Positions 34,401-46,906 of a DNA stretch of 64,000 nucleotides are shown piece after piece (positions within the stretch are counted from its first letter, which is position 1; each line of letters opens with the position of its first letter). The stretch spans positions 173,863-237,862 of the forward strand of contig JAPTMU010000085.1 of NCBI GenBank assembly GCA_028583405.1, given 5' to 3'. A model generated the notes under the pieces. It did not search any database. It had not been told where the DNA came from and was given only the letters and a program-made list of their open reading frames with translations. Source of the stretch: Pogonophryne albipinna. Taxonomy: Eukaryota; Chordata; Actinopteri; Perciformes; Artedidraconidae. A program made the position numbers and the translations under genes.

Positions 34401-35938
34401 ACCATCTTGGTTTCTAGTCGTCACCATCTTGTTTTTTGGTCGTCACCATCTTGGTTTCGAGTCGTCACCATCTTGGTTTCTAATCGTCACCATCTTGCTT
34501 TCTAGTCGTAAACATCTTGGTTTCTGGTCGTCACCATCTTGGTTTCTAGTCGTTACCATCTTTGTTTGTAGTCATCACCATCGTGGTTTCTGGTCGTCAC
34601 CATCTTGGTTTCTAGTCGTCACCATCTTGTTTTTTGGTCGTCACCATCTTGGTTTCGAGTCGTCACCATCTTGGTTTCTAATCGTCACCATCTTGCTTTC
34701 TAGTCGTAAACATCTTGGTTTCTGGTCGTCACCATCTTGGTTTCTAGTCGTTACCATCTTTGTTTGTAGTCATCACCATCGTGGTTTCTAGTCGTCACCA
34801 TCTTGGTTTCTAATCGTCACCATCTTGTTTTTTGGTCGTCACCATCTTGGTTTCGAGTCGTCACCATCTTGGTTTCTAATCGTCACCATCTTGCTTTCTA
34901 GTCGTAAACATCTTGGTTTCTGGTCGTCACCATCTTGGTTTCTAGTCGTTACCATCTTTGTTTGTAGTCATCACCATCTTGGTTTCTAGTCGTCACCATC
35001 TTGTTTTTTGGTCGTCACCATCTTGGTTTCGGGTCGTCACCATCTTGGTTTCTAGTCGTCACCATCTTGTTTTCTAGTCGTCACCATCTTGGTTTCTAAT
35101 CGTCACCATCTTGTTTTTAGGTCGTCACCATCTTGGTTTCGAGTCGTCACCATCTTGGTTTCTAATCGTCACCATCTTGTTTTTTGGTCGTCACCATCGT
35201 GGTTTCTAGTCGTTACCATCTTTGTTTGTAGTCGTCACCATCTTGGTTTCTAGTCGTCACCATCTTGGTTTTTGCTCGTCACCATCTTGGTTTATAGTCG
35301 TCACCATCTTTGTTTATAGTCGTCACCATCTTGGTTTATAGTCTTCACCATCTTGGTTTCGAGTCGTCACCATCTTGGTTTCTAATCGTCACCATCTTGG
35401 TTTCTAGTCGTCACCATCTTGGTTTCTAGTCATCACCATCTTTTGTTTTGGTCCTCACCATCTTGGTTTCTGGTCGTCACCATCTTTGTTTGTAGTCATC
35501 ACCATCTTGGTTTCTGGTCGTCACCATCTTGGTTTCTAGTCGTCACCATCTTGGTTTCTAGTCGTAAACATCTTGGTTTCTAATCGTCACCTTCTTGTTT
35601 TTTGGTCGTCACCATCTTGGTTTCTAGTCGTCACCATCTTGGTTTCTAATCGTCACCATCTTGGTTTCTAGTCGTTACCATCTTGGTTTCTAGTCGTCAC
35701 CATCTTGGTTTCTAATCGTCACCATCTTGTTTTTTGGTCGTCACCATCTTGGTTTCGAGTCGTCACCATCTTGGTTTCTAATCGTCACCATCTTGTTTTT
35801 TGGTCGTCACCATCTTGGTTTCTAGTCGTCACCATCTTGGTTTTTGCTCGTCACCATCTTGGTTTCTAGTCGTCAACATCTTGGTTTATAGTCGTCAACA
35901 TCTTGGTTTTTCAGTCGTCACCATCTTTGTTTCTTGTC
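31497..35938. repeat. 22-bp minisatellite array, block 5
   Basis: About 200 units of the TAGTCGTCACCATCTTGG repeat between OR-4 (-) and OR-5 (+), so it is 5' of both genes. Internal duplications are visible: 31560-32130 recurs at 32150-32640, and a unit group at 34077-34330 is repeated about four times to 34990. The 34070-35360 part has the same variant signature as 9600-10800. Confidence 0.97.
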
Positions 35939-36393
35939 GTCACTGCCAGTTTCCTCAGGACCTGGTTGTGGCACCATCGACTCCGGCCCTAGTGAACTTG
36001 ATGTTTTTTGTTAGTGGTTTCGGGCAGAGATAATGAGGCGGGAAACACACAATCTAAAAATGACAAGTCTCCCCGAAACAAATGAAAAGATTGTTTGACC
36101 GGGTTTTGGTTCTGAAGCGGTTTGTTGATTCTCCTTTCCAGGCTTTAACACAGCCTTCGCCATCTTTGTTTATGAACCTCTGTCACTCAAACGCAAGTTT
36201 CCAGATAATATTGCATTTGACATTGTAGCAAAAACATCGTTAGGGTTTTCAGTAACTATCCCAAACAACAGAGAGAAAGACGTCCTACCAATGAGGACCC
36301 TGGCTATGTTCACAAAACCCGGGTCCCTCCCATGCTGATCAAAGCTCCCCCCCTCTCCCTTTACATAATCTGCGCATAGAGAAAAAGTCCCTA
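35939..36393. other. Unique upstream region of OR-5 (promoter candidate)
   Basis: About 455 bases with no repeat structure and no gene, between minisatellite and the duplication boundary. In copy A this segment is absent and minisatellite takes its place. It may hold the ancestral promoter, but I see no decisive TATA box or transcription start. Confidence 0.45.
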
Positions 36394-36425
36394 TCCAGAG
36401 CGCTCCTCCAGCTCAGGTTCAGTAG
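36394..36425 (+). other. Predicted 5' UTR exon end and donor of OR (copy B)
   Basis: Same donor (TTCAGTAG then GTGAGT at 36426) and acceptor (ending 36527) as copy A. The candidate intron is 102 bp, with a 5-bp insertion just after the donor relative to copy A. Splice signals are intact in both copies. Confidence 0.4.
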
Positions 36426-36534
36426 GTGAGTGTGCTGAACTGTGACAGCATGTCTTTGCTGCTGGTGACTGAACACTGTGAATAATGTGCTCAGCTCAGG
36501 CTAAATGTTTTATATCTTTAACAACAGGAGGATC

Positions 36535-37461
36535 ATGATGAACTCTACGCACGTTTCATATTTCACTCTAAGTGTCTACTTCGACACAGGGGTTTTTAAA
36601 TACTTGTTCTTCATGATTGTCATGTGTTTATATGTGTGTATCATAGGTGCCAACGTGTTTCTGATTGTGGTTATCTGTGTGAACAGGAGCTTACATGAAC
36701 CTATGTACCTTTTTCTGTGCAGCCTGTTTGTAAATGAACTGTATGGTAGCACAGGGTTGTTTCCATTCCTTCTGGTTCAGATCCTCTCTGACATTCACAC
36801 TGTCTCTGCTCCGCTCTGCTTCCTGCAGGTTTATTCTGTGTATACATATGTGTGTGTGGAATATTTAAACTTAACCGTCATGTCTTATGACAGATATCTT
36901 GCTATCTGTTATCCTCTGCAATATAACACACGTATGACTTCTAACAAAGCTTATTTTCTTATTGCAGTGTCATGGTTGTTCCCTTTTCTTGCAATTGTTG
37001 TTCTGATATTCCTGACTGTGTCTTTGCAGCTGTGTGGGAACATACTTAATACAGTTTACTGTGGGAATTACTTCATTGTTAAGCTGGCCTGCTCTGACAC
37101 CAGGGTCAATAACATTTATGGACTCTTTTACACGGTCATCTCCATCATCATTCCTCTGCTTTTAATCCTCTACACATACATGAGGATCCTCAGAGTGTGT
37201 TTCTCTGGCTCCAAACAGACCAGACAGAAAGCTCTCAGTACCTGCACACCTCACCTCGCTTCCCTCATCAATTTTTCTTTTGGAGTCTTGTTTGAAATAT
37301 TACAGAGCAGGTTTGATATGAGCAGTGTTCCCAACATGCTGCGCGTTTTATTATCCCTGTACTTTCTAACATGCCAGCCTCTCTTTACCCCAGTCCTGTA
37401 CGGGCTGAAGATGTCTAAAATCCGCATCATATGTAAGCGCCTGTTGTACGGAGAAGTGTAG
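36535..37461 (+). CDS. Olfactory receptor, 7TM GPCR (copy B, OR-5)
   Basis: Duplicate of OR-1, intact, 308 residues from the conserved start (MMNSTHVSYF). It differs from OR-1 at a few residues: N-terminal-side V and F in GANVFLIVV, LTV for LTI before MSYDRY, NTRMTS for NSRMTS, FLAIVV for FLSIVV and FEILQ for FEVLQ. All OR signatures are present. It is preceded by a unique 455-base region rather than directly by minisatellite, so its regulation may differ from that of OR-1. Ligand unknown. Confidence 0.95.
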   Translation: MMNSTHVSYFTLSVYFDTGVFKYLFFMIVMCLYVCIIGANVFLIVVICVNRSLHEPMYLFLCSLFVNELYGSTGLFPFLLVQILSDIHTVSAPLCFLQVYSVYTYVCVEYLNLTVMSYDRYLAICYPLQYNTRMTSNKAYFLIAVSWLFPFLAIVVLIFLTVSLQLCGNILNTVYCGNYFIVKLACSDTRVNNIYGLFYTVISIIIPLLLILYTYMRILRVCFSGSKQTRQKALSTCTPHLASLINFSFGVLFEILQSRFDMSSVPNMLRVLLSLYFLTCQPLFTPVLYGLKMSKIRIICKRLLYGEV

Positions 37462-37745
37462 GTCATCAAGAGATTGCAGAGAAAGAGAATGAAAGGACCC
37501 TGACTTCAGCAGTATGAACTCTAATGACGTGTCTCGTTCACTGTGTGCAGAGGAAGGAAATGAAACGTGCAGCTGTACATGTGCTGAGCTTGATGCTGCT
37601 CTCTCTTTCTGTTTCTTCTCTTGCTTTTCACTTTTCATATCAGCCTCAGTGATTTTAGGAGAACCCTGAAAGGTCCATGAGTCCGGACGTTAGGAGTGAA
37701 ACTGAAGTTAAAGCTGAATGAAGCTCCTCGCTGTGAACAGACACA

Positions 37746-37880
37746 GAGCAGCTTCATATCAACTATGTTCCCAATATGTTGACCATATGTTCACCTTCGT
37801 ATTCTCTCACATGTAATGTGTCCCAAATATACATCCTGTGTACAAATCTGCTGCTAGCCTGTGTTGGGAATAACATGTAA
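37746..37880 (+). pseudogene. Decayed OR C-terminal remnant (copy B)
   Basis: Copy of 14061-14195 with minor changes (GACCATATG for GACAATATG, CTAGCCTG for CTAGCTTG). It still ends in the LLLA-VGNNM-stop segment and still carries the same breaks, so the gene was dead before the duplication. Confidence 0.7.
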
Positions 37881-38565
37881 CAGGATGGTTCAGTTTGAGT
37901 CAGAAGAGGAATAAAAATGCTGCAACAGATTGAACTGTTATCTTTCTTTATTCAACAGGGACCATGCAACTGATGCACCGGGAGTTTCCAGATAATTTTC
38001 AACTCTTAAATTCTGCTTTAAAATAAAATATCCAACAATACACTATGAATATAAAATCACTATTAAATGCACCTCACATTTTGTCATGACAGAAACTGCC
38101 GGACTGTAAATGCAGTTTGGGATTTCTCTCCACAAGCAGCAAACAATCAAACTGCAGATTATTATTTGTGTTTATTATCATCAAATGGTGTCTTTTCCAT
38201 GATTGGAGTGTAATGAGTATACCAGGTGAAAGGCATTGTGGGAAACAAGCTATCTTTCAAAGTCAACTTTAAGAAGCTACCTTGCATCTCGGTTTAAACT
38301 GATATATTTATGCCACACATATGTTTACATTAATACACTATATAGTATTTTTCCAATGTAAATTATTATACATTCTGTTTTATTTTATTCTGTGTGCAAA
38401 AAATGCAAAATGCAAAATGCAGTCAGAGAGTTGAGCATGAACATGGCTCACAGTGTTAAGAAGGAAAAAAGAACAAGATGTTGTTCACATGTTTGTGGGG
38501 TGGATAACAGTCAGTCTCAGGGGGGGCGGGCCTTGTTGATGAGGCCGGTAGCGGAGGGGAAGAAA
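37881..38565. other. Intergenic AT-rich stretch (copy B)
   Basis: Duplicate of 14196-14870, nearly identical; near 38403-38420 a 7-base AAAATGC word is repeated once more than in copy A. No gene. Confidence 0.5.
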
Positions 38566-38570
38566 CTGTT

Positions 38571-39155
38571 CAGATGGAGAGAGGTTCTGGTCCTGATGGA
38601 GAGAGGTCCTGATGGAGAAACGTTCTGATCTAGCGAGGTCCTGATGGAGAGAGGTTCAGGTCCTGATGGAGAGAGGTTCTGGTCCTGATGTAGAGAGGTT
38701 CTGGTCCTGATGGAGAGAGGTTCTGGTCCTGGAGAGAGGTTCTGGTCCTCTGGTCCTGATGTAGAGAGGTTCTGGTCCTGATGGAGAGAGGTTCTGGTCC
38801 TGATGTAGAGAGGTTCTGGTCCTGATGTAGAGAGGTTCTGGTCCTGATGTAGAGAGGTTCTGGTCCTGATGGAGAGAGGTGTTGGTCCTGATGGAGAGAG
38901 GTTTTGGTCTTGATGTGGAGAGGTTCTGGTCCTGATGGAGAGAGGTTCTGGTCCTGATGGAGAGAGGTGTTGGTCCTGATGGAGAGAGGTTTTGGTCCTG
39001 ATGGAGAGAGGTTCTGGTCCTGATGGAGAGAGGTTCTGGTCTTGATGGAGAGAGGTGTTGGTCCTGATGGAGAGAGGTTCTGGTCCTGATGGAGAGAGGA
39101 GTTGGTCCTGATGGAGAGAGGTTCTGGTCCTGATGGAGAGAGGTTCTGGTGCAGG
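38571..39155. repeat. Third 22-bp minisatellite, copy B
   Basis: About 27 units of the GGAGAGAGGTTCTGGTCC repeat against about 35 in copy A. Open minus-strand frames are repeat artefacts. Confidence 0.95.
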
Positions 39156-39289
39156 TGGAGTTGTGTAACAATATTCACAAAAAAACACTGAAATCAAATT
39201 TAAAAAAAGAGATTTGCTCTTTGCCCCTCGGGCCTCCATCCTTGCCCCGTGATTCTTCCCCCTCGATCCCCGCTCTTCCATCCTTACCG

Positions 39290-40818
39290 TTGGATCCTCG
39301 CCCCTCGATTCCCTTGCCCCTGGATCCTCACTCCTCGCCCCTCGGACCACGCCCCTAGATTCCCTTGCCCCTGGATCCTCACTCCTCGCCCCTCGGACCA
39401 CGCTCCTAGATTACCTTGCCCCTGGATCCTCACTCCTCGCCCCTCGGAACACGCCCCTAGATTCCCTTGCCACTGGATCCTCACTCCTCGCCCCTCGGAC
39501 CACGCCCCTAGATTCCCTTGCCACTGGATCCTCACTCCACGCCCCTCGGACCACGCCCCTAGATTACCTTGCCCCTGGATCCTCACTCCTCGCCCCTCGG
39601 ACCACGCCCCTAGATTACCTTGCCCCTGGATCCTCACTCCTCGCCCCTCGGACCACGCCCCTAGATTACCTTGCCCCTGGATCCTCACTCCTCGCCCCTC
39701 GGACCACGCCCCTAGATTCCCTTGCCCCTGTATCCTCACTCCTCGCCCCTCGGACCACGCCCCTAGATTACCTTGCCCCTGGATCCTCACTCCTCGCCCC
39801 TCGGACCACGCCCCTAGATTACCTTGCCCCTGGATCCTCACTCCTCGCCCCTCGGACCACGCCCCTAGATTCCCTTGCCCCTGGATCCTCACTCCTCGCC
39901 CCTCGGACCACGCTCCTAGATTACCTTGCCCCTGGATCCTCACTCCTCGCCCCTCGGAACACGCCCCTAGATTCCCTTGCCCCTGGATCCTCACTCCTCG
40001 CCCCTCGGACCTCGCCCCTAGATTCCCTTGCCCCTGGATCCTCACTCCTCGCCCCTCGGACCACGCCCCTAGATTCCCTTGCCCCTGGATCCTCACTCCT
40101 CGCCCCTCAGACCACGCCCCTAGATTCCCTTGCCCCTGGATCCTCACTCCTCGCCCCTCGGACCACGCCCCTAGATTCCCTTGCCCCTGGATCCTCACTC
40201 CTCACCCCTCGGCCCACGCCCCTAGATTACCTTGCCCCTGGATCCTCACTCCTCGCCCCTCGGACCACGCCCCTAGATTACCTTGCCCCTGGATCCTCAC
40301 TCCTCGCCCCTCGGACCACGCCCCTAGATTCCCTTGCCCCTGGATCCTCACTCCTCGCCCCTCGGACCACGCCCCTAGATTACCTTGCCCATGGATCCTC
40401 ACTCCTCGCCCCTCGAACCACGCCCCTAGATTCCCTTGCCCCTGGATCCTCACTCCTCGCCCCTCGGACCACGCCCCTAGATTCCCTTGCCCCTGGATCC
40501 TCACTCCTCGCACCTCGGACCACGCCCCTAGATTACCTTGCCCCTGGATCCTCACTCCTCGCCCCTCGGACCACGCCCCTAGATTACCTTGCCCCTGGAT
40601 CCTCACTCCTCGCCCCTCGGACCACGCCCCTAGATTACCTTGCCCCTGGATCCTCACTCCTCGCCCTCGGACCACGCCCCTAGATTACCTTGCCCCTGGA
40701 TCCTCACTCCTCGCCCCTCGGACCACGCCCCTAGATTACCTTGCCCCTGGATCCTCACTCCTCGCCCTCGGACCACGCCCCTAGATTACCTTGCCCCTGG
40801 ATCCTCACTCCTCGCCCA
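39290..40818. repeat. 51-bp minisatellite, copy B
   Basis: About 30 units against about 20 in copy A. Some units are one base short (GCCCTCGGACC). A 511-codon open frame on the plus strand is purely the repeat read in frame, so I do not call it a gene. Confidence 0.96.
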
Positions 40819-42122
40819 CGGCCTCTCGCCAATCAGAATCAGGAATCCTTTATGAGTCCCACAGCGGGGAAATGGACAGTATTACAGCCAATGTTCCTAT
40901 TGTATTATATCATTCTTCGCCCCCTGAACCCCACACTTTGCACCTTGGTCCTCACCCGCATCTCCTCGCTCCTCGACCCTTACCCCCCCCACAACCTCGC
41001 ACCGTAAACCTCGCCCGTTGATCCATCTTCCTCGCAAACAGCTCCTTCCAGCTTGATCCTTGCCCCGGGATAATCACCTAAAGCTCCTCGCACATCAAAC
41101 CTCGTCCCTCAACCCTTACCCCCTTAATCCTTACCGTTGGATCATCACCCCTCGGTTCACTTGCCCACCCATCCTCACTCCTTGCCCCCCTAGACATCCC
41201 CCTTGGATCCTCGCTTCTTAGAGCATTCAAAAGTGACAATCTACTCTACTCTCTACAGAGCTAGATGTGGTCAATGCTCATTTGCCATAAGTATGTTCGC
41301 GGAAACACGAGCAATCTGTCCCTCAGCTGGCCAAAAGGCATCATATTCATACGGAGAAATGCACCGTTTTCAACTTCCTTAACTCGGAGTTCTGTTGCTC
41401 TAATTACGTGTAAGGTGGGAGAAGTACTCAGATCAAGTACTTAAGTAAAAGTAGTATGCTGCAGGGTAGCTTGTGAATTTACTCCAGGTGGAACTAAAGT
41501 CTGATTTAAGAGTTGATTAGATTTCACATCATTCATCCACATCTGTAAAGTAACTAAAGGTATTAAATACATGTAGTGGAGTAGAAGTACACCATGTACC
41601 TCTGAACTGTAGAGGAGTAGAATTACAAAGAAGCAATAGTGGAAATACTTAAGTACCTCAATATAAGTACAGTACTTGAGTAAATCTACTTACTACCACC
41701 ACTGCAGGTATTTTATGTGTGCTAGCAGCCCATAATCCACACTATACATAAAATGAATCAATGTGAATTCTGTTTCTAATTTGTTTAGTTTTTCCCCGAA
41801 AAAATAACCTATAAAAATACGGTTAAAGAACCGGATCGATAAGCAGTATTTGTAATTGTTTCAATTAGGCCTCATTATTTCACAGTGGCACAGGATCATC
41901 TGCCAATACAAGCACTTTTGTTCATGTTCAATCCATAATAAAACATACAATTATAGTTGGATCTTTTTGTCTTGTTATTATTAGCAGAGAAAATGTTATG
42001 TTTGTACAACTATATACAATGAATTCTACCAATCTCGGTGGGAATCAGATTAGGGGGGGGGCTCGAAAATATTTCCAATTATACAAGGGGGGCCTGACTG
42101 AAAAAGGTTGGGAACCGCTGTG
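40819..42122. other. Intergenic DNA of copy B with hAT-like element
   Basis: Counterpart of 16798-18103. The hAT-like non-autonomous element is at 41410-41704 and the hAT terminal fragment (AGGTTGGGAACCGCTG) abuts the OR-6 stop. No gene. Confidence 0.55.
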
Positions 42123-43061
42123 TTAGAGGTTATTCCCAACGCAAGCTAGCAACAGATTTTTACACAGGATGTATATCTTGGACATGTTGAGGCCGTACAT
42201 CATAGGGCTGAAGAGAGGCTGACAAGTGAGGAAATATAACGATAAAAATATTCTCAACGTGTTGGGTACACCGCTCATATTAAACCTGCTCTGCACTATC
42301 TCAAAGAAAACTCCAAAGGAGAAGTTGATGAGGGAAGCGAGGTGAGGGGTGCAGGTGCTGACAGCTTTCTGTCTGCTCTGCTTACAGCCAGAGAAACACA
42401 CTCTGAGGATCCTCATGTACGTGAAGAAAAATACAGATAGCGGACCACAGACAGTGAAAAAAGTGGCAACAAGTCCAAACACATTATTGACTGTAGTGTC
42501 AGAGCAGGCCAGCTTAACAATGGAGTAGTTATCACAGTACACTTTGTTAATGATGTTCCCACACAGCTGCAAAGACACACTCAGTGATATCGTGACAAAG
42601 ACAGCAAAAAAAGGAGGAAACCAAATGGCGGCAATAAGCACAACAACCATAGTATACGTCATACGTGAGTTATATTGCAGAGGATAACAGATAGCAAGAT
42701 ATCTGTCATAAGACATGACGGCTAAATTAGTAAATTCCACATTTGCATATGTATACACAGAGAAAACCTGCAGGAAGCAGAGCGGAGCAGAGACAGTGTG
42801 AATGTCAGAGAGGATCTGAAGCAGAAGGAATGGAAACAACCCTGTACTACCATACAGTTCATTTACAAACAGGCTGCACAGAAAAAGGTACATAGGTTCA
42901 TGTAAGCTCCTGTTCACACAGATAACCACAATCAGCAACACATTGGCACCTATGATACACACATATAAACACATGACAATCATGAAGAACAAGTACTTAA
43001 AAACCCCTGTTTCAAAGTAAGCACCAAGTATAAAATATGAAATATGAGTAGAGTTCACCAT
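42123..43061 (-). CDS. Olfactory receptor, 7TM GPCR (copy B, OR-6)
   Basis: Duplicate of OR-2, intact, 312 residues from MVNST. It keeps GAN, LHEPMY, MSYDRYLAIC, LCGNIINKVYCDNYS, KAVSTCTPHL, PLFSPMMYG and the LLLACVGNNL tail. Replacements relative to OR-2 cluster in TM3 (VFSVYTYANVE for VYSVYTYASVE), the TM4 start (MTYTMVV for MTYNMVV), the TM5 start (VNNVFGLVATFF for VNNVYELIATFF) and the outer TM6-TM7 loop (VPN for VSN). TM3 and TM5 contribute to odorant binding in ORs, so the pair may differ in ligand range; that is inference. Confidence 0.95.
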   Translation of the reverse strand: MVNSTHISYFILGAYFETGVFKYLFFMIVMCLYVCIIGANVLLIVVICVNRSLHEPMYLFLCSLFVNELYGSTGLFPFLLLQILSDIHTVSAPLCFLQVFSVYTYANVEFTNLAVMSYDRYLAICYPLQYNSRMTYTMVVVLIAAIWFPPFFAVFVTISLSVSLQLCGNIINKVYCDNYSIVKLACSDTTVNNVFGLVATFFTVCGPLSVFFFTYMRILRVCFSGCKQSRQKAVSTCTPHLASLINFSFGVFFEIVQSRFNMSGVPNTLRIFLSLYFLTCQPLFSPMMYGLNMSKIYILCKNLLLACVGNNL

Positions 43062-43510
43062 GATTCCACTTTGGTTCAGAATACTGTGCACAGGAACAAC
43101 AGGAATAATACTAAAGTCACATTTGGTCTGCTAAAACAAGTTGAAATGTTAACATGCATCACATAGTAAAGCTGCAATAACAATAAATACATGTTTGATG
43201 CAGAACATTAGTTTGTCAGCCTTTTAAATCTCCAGATGTTCAGCTTTTCTCTTTTAAAGATCAGAGTAAAGCGAGGTTCTGTGGACATTTAAGGACATTA
43301 CCTTGGACATATCTCACACATGTTTTGCACAACACCATTATTCTACCAGATAATCTGCAGATCAAACCATATTCAATAAAGTGACTTTGCCTTGACAATG
43401 ATAATAAAAGTAATCGAGTCGCAGCAAAAGCATCAACACAAACAGCATTCAGTCTCTCTGCAGTCAACACATTAAAAATGCATAATTAGTGCTAAGCATC
43501 TCAAGCTTAC

Positions 43511-43577
43511 CCGTCTCTGGTTCAGACACAAAGGTTCGTGATATATCTGCAGACACAGTTGAAGCCTGAGAGGCCAT
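43511..43577 (-). other. Candidate upstream exon of OR-6 with ATG
   Basis: Counterpart of 19492-19558. The ATG, frame length and GTAAGC donor are conserved, with one CAA-to-CGA change. See copy A for the reasoning and doubts. Confidence 0.3.
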
Positions 43578-43913
43578 CCTAACTGAGCCGAGACTCTGCG
43601 TGTTTTAAGCTTTTAACGTCAGAGGACGTCCCTATCCTTAAAGTCACAGGAAGTTCTCCCTCTGATTTATTATTGAACATTTGTGGGTATTCAAAGAGAG
43701 ACATATAGAAATAACAGAACATTCATACTGCAGGAAAAACAAAGTTTATTATATACTTCACATCTTTCCATTGAGCAGTGAAATGCTTTGCTAGCACCTC
43801 CTAGTCGAAGAGTAGTAATGATAACAAAATATACGAAATAAAGTATTTACATGACAGAAAATAGAAGATTGTGATACATTTTAAACAATTTCAGCTGCTG
43901 TCAGAGTTTAAAA

Positions 43914-44402
43914 CAGTGTAGCTAACCGTTAGCCTGAGGTTTAAATTCAACACAGTGTAGCTAACCGTTAGCCTGAGGTTTAAATTTAACACAGTGTAGC
44001 TAACCGTTAGCCTGAGGTTTAAATTCAACACAGTGTAGCTAACCGTTAGCCTGAGGTTTAAATTCAACACAGTGTAGCTAACTGTTAGCCTGAGGTTTAA
44101 ATTCAACACAGTGTAGGTAACCGTTAGCCTGAGGTTTAAATTCAACACAGTGTAGCTAACCGTTAGCCTGAGGTTTAAATTCAACACAGTGTAGCTAACT
44201 GTTAGCCTGAGGTTTAAATTCAACACAGTGTAGCTAACCGTTAGCCTGAGGTTTAAATTCAACACAGTGTAGCTAACCGTTAGCCTGAGGTTTAAATTCA
44301 ACACAGTGTAGCTAACCGTTAGCCTGAGGTTTAAATTCAACACAGTGTAGCTAACCGTAAGCCTGAGGTTTAAATTCAACACAGTGTAGGTAACCGTTAG
44401 CC
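43914..44402. repeat. 39-bp tandem repeat, copy B (about 13 units)
   Basis: Same unit as 19896-20072, expanded from about 5 to about 13 copies. Variants AACTGTTAG, GTAGGTAACC and CCGTAAGCC appear. A 163-codon open minus-strand frame is a repeat artefact (39 is divisible by 3). Confidence 0.94.
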
Positions 44403-44435
44403 TGATAATGACTTGTGGTTTCTCCTCCTTAGGCC

Positions 44436-45010
44436 ATTTGTGCTGAAGTTCCTTTATAGCCCAACATTAGCCGCCTTTAGCTTAGCGGTGGTGACGTGAA
44501 GTCATGTGACCGTGCTGAAGTTCCTTTATAGCCCAACATTAGCCGCCTTTAGCTTAGCGGTGGTGACGTGAAGTCATGTGACCGTGTTGAAGTTCCTTTA
44601 TAGCCCAACATTAGCCACCTTTAGCTTAGCGGTGGTGACGTGAAGTCATGTGACCGTGCTGTAGTTCCTTTATAGCCCAACATTAGCCGCCTTTAGCTTA
44701 GCGGTGGTGACGTGAAGTCATGTGACCGTGCTGAAGTTCCTTTATAGCCCAACATTAGCCGCCTTTAGCTTAGCGGTGGTGACGTGAAGTCATGTGACCG
44801 TGCTGTAGTTCCTTTATAGCCCAACATTAGCCTCCTTTAGCTTAGCGGTGGTGACGTGAAATCATGTGACCGTGCTGTAGTCCCTTTATAGCCCAACATT
44901 AGCCTCCTTTAGCTTAGCGGTGGTGACGTGAAGTCATGTGACCGTGCTGTAGTTCCTTTATAGCCCAACATTAGCCTCCTTTAGCTTAGCGGTGGTGACG
45001 TGAAATCATG
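44436..45010. repeat. 72-bp tandem repeat, copy B (about 8 units)
   Basis: Same unit as in copy A, contracted from about 15 to about 8. In copy A some 70 bases (GGCAGGAGATTAATG...) separate the 39- and 72-bp arrays; here that link is mostly missing. Confidence 0.95.
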
Positions 45011-45303
45011 TGCTTTAACAGGTGCTCAAAGCGCTTTACAATTGCACATTACACATATTAGACATGTAAGAGTCATTACTGTGGACATTACCCACAGGAG
45101 CAAAAACGGGTTAAAGTAAACAGATATTGTTCTAAACTGTATTAAAGTAAACAGGTATTATCTTGAACTGTATTGAAGTGAACATGTATTATTTGGGACT
45201 GTTTTAAAGTAATCCTATATATATAAACCTTCTTACTTACACTCACTGACCCAGATATCAGCACGCACATGTTCTCTTTCAAGGTTCTTTCTGGGGCCAA
45301 TAT

Positions 45304-46906
45304 AATCTCAAGCACCAATATATCTGTGTACAATGTTTGATACTAATATCTCTGTGTACAATGTTTGATACTAATATATCTGTGTACAATGTTTGATACT
45401 AATATCTCTGTGTACAATGTTTGATACTAATATATCTGTGTACAATGTTTGATACTAATATCTCTGTGTACAATGTTTGATACTAATATCTCTGTGTACA
45501 ATGTTTGATACTAATATATCTGTGTACAATGTTTGATACCAATATCTGTGTACAATGTTTGATACTAATATATCTGTGTACAATGTTTGATACTAATATA
45601 TCTGTGTACAATGTTTGATACTAATATCTCTGTGTACAATGTTTGATACTAATATCTCTGTGTACAATGTTTGATACTAATATATCTGTGTACAATGTTT
45701 GATACTAATATATCTGTGTACAATGTTTGATACTAATATATTTGTGTACAATGTTTGATACTAATATATCTGTGTACAATGTTTGATACTAATATATCTG
45801 TGTACAATGTTTGATACTAATATATCTGTGTACAATGTTTGATACTAATATATCTGTGTACAATGTTTGATACTAATATATCTGTGTACAATGTTTGATA
45901 CTAATATATCTGTGTACAATGTTTGATAATAATATATCTGTGTACAATGTTTGATACTAATATATCTGTGTACAATGTTTGATACTAATATATCTGTGTA
46001 CAATGTTTGATAATAATATATCTGTGTACAATGTTTGATACTAATATATCTGTGTACAATGTTTGATACTAATATATCTGTGTACAATGTTTGATACTAA
46101 TATATCTGTGTACAATGTTTGATACTAATATCTCTGTGTACAATGTTTGATACTAATATCTCTGTGTACAATGTTTGATACTAATATATCTGTGTACAAT
46201 GTTTGATACTAATATATCTGTGTACAATGTTTGATACTAATATATCTGTGTACAATGTTTGATACTAATATATCTGTGTACAATGTTTGATACTAATATA
46301 TCTGTGTACAATGTTTGATAATAATATATCTGTGTACAATGTTTGATACTAATATATCTGTGTACAATGTTTGATACTAATATATCTGTGTACAATGTTT
46401 GATAATAATATATCTGTGTACAATGTTTGATACTAATATATCTGTGTACAATGTTTGATACTAATATATCTGTGTACAATGTTTGATACTAATATATCTG
46501 TGTACAATGTTTGATACTAATATATATGTGTACAATGTTTGATACTAATATCTCTGTGTACAATGTTTGATACTAATATCTCTGTGTACAATGTTTGATA
46601 CTAATATCTCTGTGTACAATGTTTGATACTAATATCTCTGTGTACAATGTTTGATACTAATATATCTGTGTACAATGTTTGATACTAATATCTCTGTGTA
46701 CAATGTTTGATACTAATATATCTGTGTACAATGTTTGATACTAATATCTCTGTGTACAATGTTTGATACTAATATCTCTGTGTACAATGTTTGAGACTAA
46801 TATCTCTGTGTACAATGTTTGATACTAATATATCTGTGTTCAATGTTTGATACTAATATATCTGTGTACAATGTTTGATACTAATATCTGTGTACAATGT
46901 TTGATT
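45304..46906. repeat. 28-bp tandem repeat, copy B (about 56 units)
   Basis: Same unit as 21905-23105, expanded. An internal segment with a TAATAATAT variant is re-duplicated: 45845-46087 and 46237-46479 read identically when translated, a 392-base (14-unit) higher-order duplication. The CA array that precedes it in copy A is absent. Confidence 0.96.

Noticed and set aside
39249..40784. 511-codon open frame on the plus strand
   Set aside because: It is the 51-bp minisatellite read in frame; frames on the other strand are equally open, and there is no non-repeat domain or start context.
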